Shown here in pieces: positions 59,105 through 64,000 of a DNA stretch of 64,000 nt. Position numbers and translations under genes: made by a program. The notes under the pieces were generated by a model. The model saw nothing but the letters and a program-made list of their open reading frames with translations. It made no database searches and was not told the origin of the DNA. Source of the stretch: Platycnemis pennipes (Eukaryota > Arthropoda > Insecta > Odonata > Platycnemididae); the NCBI GenBank assembly GCA_933228895.1, contig OW121848.1:162084688-162148687 (forward strand), given 5' to 3'. The number at the start of each line of letters is the position of its first letter. Position 1 is the stretch's first letter.

Positions 59105-59168
59105 GATGGTTCACCCCCTGCCACACACCCTTGTCTTGCCTTGCATGGTATTATATAGATATAGATGT
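59105..59168 (+). mobile_element. LINE tail fragment
   Basis: Plus-oriented tail TTCACCCCCTGCCACACACC then CTTG and TTGCATGGTATTATATAGAT, ending in ATAGATG. No ORF2 or longer 3' UTR upstream. Confidence 0.75.
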
Positions 59169-59298
59169 TTCATGGTCTTCTTCGTGGCACTTTTCCTTAA
59201 ATGTAGTTGTTTTCGACATTATGTTTTCGTTTATATTTTCGACATGTGTCTAAGGGAATGGCCAAGTCACCGTGTTCTTCCTTGAGGCGTGGTTCTCC

Positions 59299-59395
59299 AT
59301 GGTCATGGGCTCAAGAAACTAATATGGTGGTTCAAAATAATACAGATGCAGGTATTATAATTTACTTAAATTAAAGTGGAAAGTCATATTTTTCC
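59299..59395 (+). repeat. Direct repeat, copy 1
   Basis: Shares TGGTCAT, CAAGAAACTAATAT, AATAATACAGATGCAGGTA and AATTTACTTAAATT with the copy at 59,760-59,855, in the same orientation. Confidence 0.85.
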
Positions 59396-59759
59396 GGCTT
59401 TTTTAGAATATATTTATTCGAAACTTAATAATATTCTCCATATGACGAAATTGTATGCAGTGAAAAAGATAACTTATATGTATACCCCACAGTCGTAGCA
59501 CTCAATAATTGAAAGATTATGATTTCAATTTAATGTTTTAATAGGCTCTACCCCACTGTCCGCTTATGGCGGTCTAAGCCCCTTCTTCTTTTGCTCGCTT
59601 CACAATTACTGTTCAATTTTTGTAATGCTAAGCATTAATTTTCTCTTTGTGGCTTGTCGACCCGTTTTTTCCATTCATTCTTTCCACCCTCAGACAGTTA
59701 TAGAAGGAATGGTTTAAGGAAAATAATTTCCGGGTCAGATAGCAAATATTGAGTATGTA

Positions 59760-59855
59760 TTGGTCATTGTTTCAAGAAACTAATATTGCGATTTGAAATA
59801 ATACAGATGCAGGTAATAATTTACTTAAATTCAAGTGGCAAGTCATATTTTTGTT
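59760..59855 (+). repeat. Direct repeat, copy 2
   Basis: Second copy of the 59,299 repeat, about 460 bp downstream. A strong hairpin follows immediately. Confidence 0.85.
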
Positions 59856-59898
59856 TTAATGTCCCAACCAACTCCATCCGTTGGTTGGGGCATTAAAA
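59854..59898. repeat. Near-perfect 19-bp hairpin with 7-nt loop
   Basis: Left arm TTTTAATGTCCCAACCAAC (59,854-59,872), loop TCCATCC, right arm GTTGGTTGGGGCATTAAAA (59,880-59,898). The only imperfection would be a G-U pair in RNA. Confidence 0.9.
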
Positions 59899-61340
59899 CG
59901 TGGACCCCTTCTCGCCTTTCGTTCCCGTTCATTTCTCTGCACTCTTTCTTCATCCCCCAAAATATTCATACTCCTAGTCAATTCCCACCAAAACTACCTG
60001 ATCCTAAATGGCACCAATGACCACACCCCTCGGTAACTTCCCCCGAATAATTTTACTACCACTTCCCAGCAAGGGTATATTGCCCGAAATTCAACGCTAC
60101 CACGTCAGCAAGGATCATAGGGGTATTTTATAAAAGTAAAAGTGCTAAGTTTTTCACTGGGCATTGATTCTGTTCCTAATAGTCGTGAAAAGTTTAACTT
60201 TCAAAATTGCATATCCCATTTGGCGTTTTTCTGCTTGCTTGCACACTTTTTCGCTGATGTTTGTGCAGTGGTTTCCCTTAATTGACGCACCACTCATGGT
60301 TTTATCTCGTACATGAACAACTCTGTGAGTATTAATGCCATGTATCCGTGCCTACCGAATATGGCCAACCTTTCGCTAGGAATTGGCTGTGATGCCACCT
60401 CCACTACCAGCTTGCATCCACGCATCGACCTACACTCCCCAATGTCTTGTCTAACGGAAAGGTTAATCTTTCTTCACGACTCAGATGCCATGCAGTTTCG
60501 GTACCCTCTAACCTCCTTATATAGGACTTTCTTACCCTTAAAATAATAAAATTCTTATGAGATTCAACTTCTACATCGCCTTTGGTTGTCAAGTTGAATG
60601 TTTCTCAAAGCAGCAAAATTTGACTGATATCAGTATATTTTATGAAATATTTAATGATTTGAATCAAAAAAATATACTTCATTTTAAGAATAGGATACTT
60701 TGCAGTACATCCTTTCTTATAATTCATAACTGTTCTAATAGGATATTATATAATAATTTACATAAAAAACGTAACAGAACATGCTGAAAAACTGATTTTA
60801 CCGCTTATTCTTTTTGGAAACTGAAATTTGGCGTAAAGTCAAACCCGGGACTTTAAGGGGAAGAAATAATAGCCCAAGTAGCTATGGGGGTTAACGACAT
60901 TCAATGATTTGCTAAGTTTCATGTTCATTCAACTTATGGCTCTCCAATTAATTTAGTGTTGCACTTCCGCGTGAGGGTTTTGGTCTTATCTTTTTATAAT
61001 ATATGCATCATTTATGTGTAAACAACGTAAATTTATGTTCTTTTGTATAGTATGTTCCCAATTCATGAACTAAGGAATAGTACGTATCATCCCCATTTTT
61101 CTCGCTCTCACGATAAAACGAATTCTTCTCCAATCATGCGCAAGCATCCCTCCTCAATCCCATCCTTCACTACTCTAATAAAATTTCACAAGGTATTCTA
61201 TAGCAAGCACTTAGGCTGTATCTGGAGCCATAGCTTTAGGCTCCGTGCTTGGATACAGATCATATTAAGGTTAACTGCTTAGTTGAACATCCCGTAGGGG
61301 GCTGAAATACTGAGAGCATAAAAATAACAATTCCGAACTT
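59899..61340. other. Non-coding stretch
   Basis: No recognised gene. Frames of 60-80 codons without motifs. Confidence 0.5.
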
Positions 61341-61354
61341 TCACTGTGCGTAAT

Positions 61355-61425
61355 CGAGAATGGGATCGAACCTCCTAACTCAGGCATTTTTGTTAAAATA
61401 TATGATCGCCTCGTTAGCCATGCAA
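61355..61425 (-). mobile_element. tRNA-derived SINE head
   Basis: The minus strand reads TGGCTAACGAGGCGATC (A box, 61,404-61,423) and AGGTTCGATCCCATT (B box, 61,362-61,375), with tRNA-like spacing. The arms do not form a full cloverleaf. Confidence 0.55.
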
Positions 61426-61554
61426 GTGACACAAGAATGAACAACATACACGAACTTTGATAAACTAGAATATATTCCGCCCAACCATAATATTCTTCCT
61501 GGAAATGAGATAAACGATGCGCATTTAATTCTTCAGCGCGTGGGAATCGATGAA

Positions 61555-62450
61555 CAATCATAAAGTCAGGAAATGGACGGCTCAGGGCGCTCCCGCGACA
61601 GCATGAGGAGGGGGTGGCGATGGAGAATGGCAAAGCTGTTTAATAGAGCCTTTGACGCGGGAGGAAACTTCGTTCCTCTCGCCCAAACACATCGAAACAA
61701 TTTCAGGCGCGGAAAAATAAAAGGAGTCGAGAGGGGAACGAATATAACCGCGCCAAAGCAAATCAATGAATAACCATTGCATTTCAGCGACCAGCGGTGA
61801 TTTCCCACGGTGGCGGACCGCTGCACTCAGAGCGACTGCCGGGGGATGGTGGTGGAGGGAAGTGGGGGGAACGGTGGGGGTTGGAAAGAAGGGGGAAGGG
61901 GGGGGGGGCGGTTTGGAAAGAATAAAAAGTTGAGCGAGGGAAGAGTGCGACGCAAGCACTATTTCATTGCCTTTCTCCCGGAATTGGCCTCAAACCCCCC
62001 CCTCGCACGCACCCACCCCATTTATGCCGCCCAGGACTCCTTCCTGATATCCGCGCAGCACACCGCGCCTCCGAAAGAAGCGAATATTCGAAATAATGGA
62101 GGGGGAATGAAAAAAATAAAAATATAAACGGCATAAAAATAATATTAACCCTTTGGCGCACAAGATGGGGTTGGGCGAGGGAGGAGAAGGGGTGGAGTGG
62201 GTGGGGGTAAGCCCCGCATTATGAACAGTCACGCCCGATTGTGGATGTGGACCCAAGATAGCGGCGAGCAAAATGGCCCCGGGGGCCCATTCCGTCACGT
62301 GGGACGAGGGTTGGATGGGGAGAGGGTGGGGGGAGATGGGAGGGGGGGGTGAGAGGTTGGGGGGAGGAAATGGAAGGAGAGGGGCGTGGAGGGGGAGCTC
62401 TTCAGGTTTCTTTCACGCAGCTAAATTCCGAGACGAACATTCGTTATTTA
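61555..62450. other. GC-rich island with G-run clusters and an E-box
   Basis: CpG-rich. The plus strand has G-run clusters at about 61,850-61,915 and 62,310-62,395 that could form G-quadruplexes. A CACGTG E-box lies at 62,296-62,301. Several frames are open on both strands; none shows a domain. Candidate regulatory region only. Confidence 0.35.
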
Positions 62451-64000
62451 GAAATACTTCTTGCCTATATTTTACTCCCGAAAATGCGCTAGAAAAAAAG
62501 GTTTAATTAAAATACTGATTTTCGGCATATCCTGGAATAATCTTGGAAATGATAAATATTTGATATTAAAATACTTCCTTCCATTTAAAATACGAGCAGC
62601 ACCATAGAAAATGGTATTTCCCTTTCAGCTTCTTGGCAGCGACAAATCCATCTCCTTAAAGTTCTGAGATCGACTATTGCGTCCCCATAAACCTTCTTCA
62701 GCCTTTCATGAATGCGAATGGGTTTTTTCCTTCCACATTCAGGAATTCTATCATGGCATGCTGTCTCATGCCCACGTAAAAGTCAGTCTTTTTCTAAACT
62801 GATGCAGTATTGACACCCATTTACCGAGGAAGCTGATACTACATAGAAATACAGAAAAAGGCCAGATAAATCGAGCAAAAGTTGAAATATTTACACCAAT
62901 AACTTATTTAATGGGTAAAAAATAGGAGGCCTTAATTTCTGACTACTCCTCGAACATTTTTAGAGCAATAGAATCAGTGGCTGTCATGCATTCAGATGCA
63001 CAAAAATTCAGATTCGATGTATGTACGTACTTGGTCTGTCAACATTTTATACAGCACTAGATATAAACGAAGAACGTTGGGAACTTCAAGATAAAACAAC
63101 AAATATTCGTCATCAAATTAATTCGCAATCAAGAGTAAATCTGCCGGTTAAAATGTAGGAAAGGAAAACACTCCCATTTACTACGTGAGCTCGGTATACG
63201 CAAAATATTAAAAATTTGGCCTCCGCCCGTTGCTCCCTATATAAAATTTTCAAATCATTATCGTCTCATCATCTTCCAACAGAGCTTTAAATCCCTCCAA
63301 AACGTTTATACTTGGATACTCTAAAAGTGCTCAAGAGACCATCATCTTCTTTACGTTAGTCGTTGATTCCTTTTGAGGAAATAATGTTTAGATCCTCAAC
63401 GCTTTCCTTAGCTGACTCGGCGAGTTAAGAAACTGATTTCAGTCGAATCTACGACACTCTCAGGATTCGACGCGATGTGCAATTCGTGAAACAGGTTCAT
63501 GAAAATCCCCTCTACATCTTTGCTATTACATTTTGCTGGAATAAAAATGCTTAGTTTAAGTGGTATTAGCGCCATCACAACACGAGGGTATGAAGCAGTA
63601 ATAAGCAATATTTTGCAGTGAGCACTAAAATTGGAACGATCATATTTTACATGGAACATATTACATGGATTTCACAAGTATACAATTTTGAACGCTTTAT
63701 GGAAGTAACAACGAAAGAAAGACGGGAGTGATATTCCACAACAAAAGCAAATAAACACGTTAAATGGAGAATATTAAGACGCCGAGAGGAAAATGGGGAA
63801 GAATGGACGAAGTGAATTTACTCGAGGAAGAAAAATGCTTCAGACAGGAAAGAGCGAGGGAGAAAGAGTAATACAATTGACTTTAAAACGAAAAAAGTCG
63901 GCAGCAACGGGCAAGGAGGATCAAAAGGACTTGAAAATGGAAACAGAAAAGTAATTAGCATGAGGATATGAGTGAAATAGAATGTTTCTTCGAAAACTTT
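62451..64000. other. AT-rich non-coding stretch
   Basis: No recognised feature. The last ~250 bp are purine-rich on the plus strand. Confidence 0.5.

Overview
This window is eukaryotic, AT-rich, repeat-dominated DNA, most likely from an arthropod with a large genome. The guess rests on repeat content only: CR1/jockey-like LINEs ending in GATGTA repeats, tRNA-derived SINEs, a pogo-like DNA transposon relic, and no compact operons. Nothing in the window identifies the species. I found no convincing host protein-coding gene. The only long intact reading frames belong to one retrotransposon.

Layout. 1-5.0 kb is AT-rich with nothing coding. A tRNA-derived SINE sits at 5.0-5.34 kb. From 5.85 to 13.35 kb there is a nested structure: an old minus-strand LINE relic (RT half at 5.85-6.64 kb, endonuclease half at 12.77-13.35 kb) is split by a full-length plus-strand LINE (about 6.65-12.77 kb). 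The full-length element has a 1.9-kb 5' leader containing three ~235-bp tandem monomers, an ORF1 (coiled coil plus SGNH/esterase-like domain), an ORF2 (APE endonuclease plus reverse transcriptase) and a short 3' tail. A 5'-truncated copy follows at 13.52-14.19 kb.

14.2-23.9 kb is mostly featureless, apart from CT-rich/CpG-rich islands at 18.4-19.0 and 21.05-21.56 kb. A second LINE subfamily occupies 23.93-26.58 kb and is interrupted by a 1.38-kb inverted-repeat DNA element built from TTTCCCTAGAA-type arrays. 26.6-37.5 kb holds a SINE, a CpG-rich candidate promoter with CCAAT and CRE sites (28.4-29.36 kb), a direct-repeat pair (32.5/33.8 kb), a tandem duplication (35.8 kb) and two hairpin elements (34.9 and 37.3 kb) that share the core CGAAACCGGT.

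At 38.02-38.22 kb, next to a truncated LINE, lies a reading-frame fragment resembling the prokaryotic AAA_14/DUF4143 ATPase family. It is a candidate bacterial-to-host transfer and the most unexpected item here. 38.9-49.2 kb is largely empty apart from LINE tails and one truncated LINE. From 49.2 to 57.0 kb truncated LINEs are dense and partly nested. A deleted pogo/Tigger-like transposon lies at 57.5-58.95 kb, a near-perfect 19-bp hairpin at 59.85 kb, a SINE at 61.35 kb and a G-rich/CpG-rich region at 61.55-62.45 kb.

The retrotransposon parts form one system: ORF1 protein (RNA binding), ORF2 protein (target nicking and reverse transcription), a promoter-like monomer array in the 5' leader, and a shared 3' tail hairpin ending in GATGTA repeats that is repeated about fifteen times in the window. 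All family assignments come from reading motifs by eye; none was checked by a database search.
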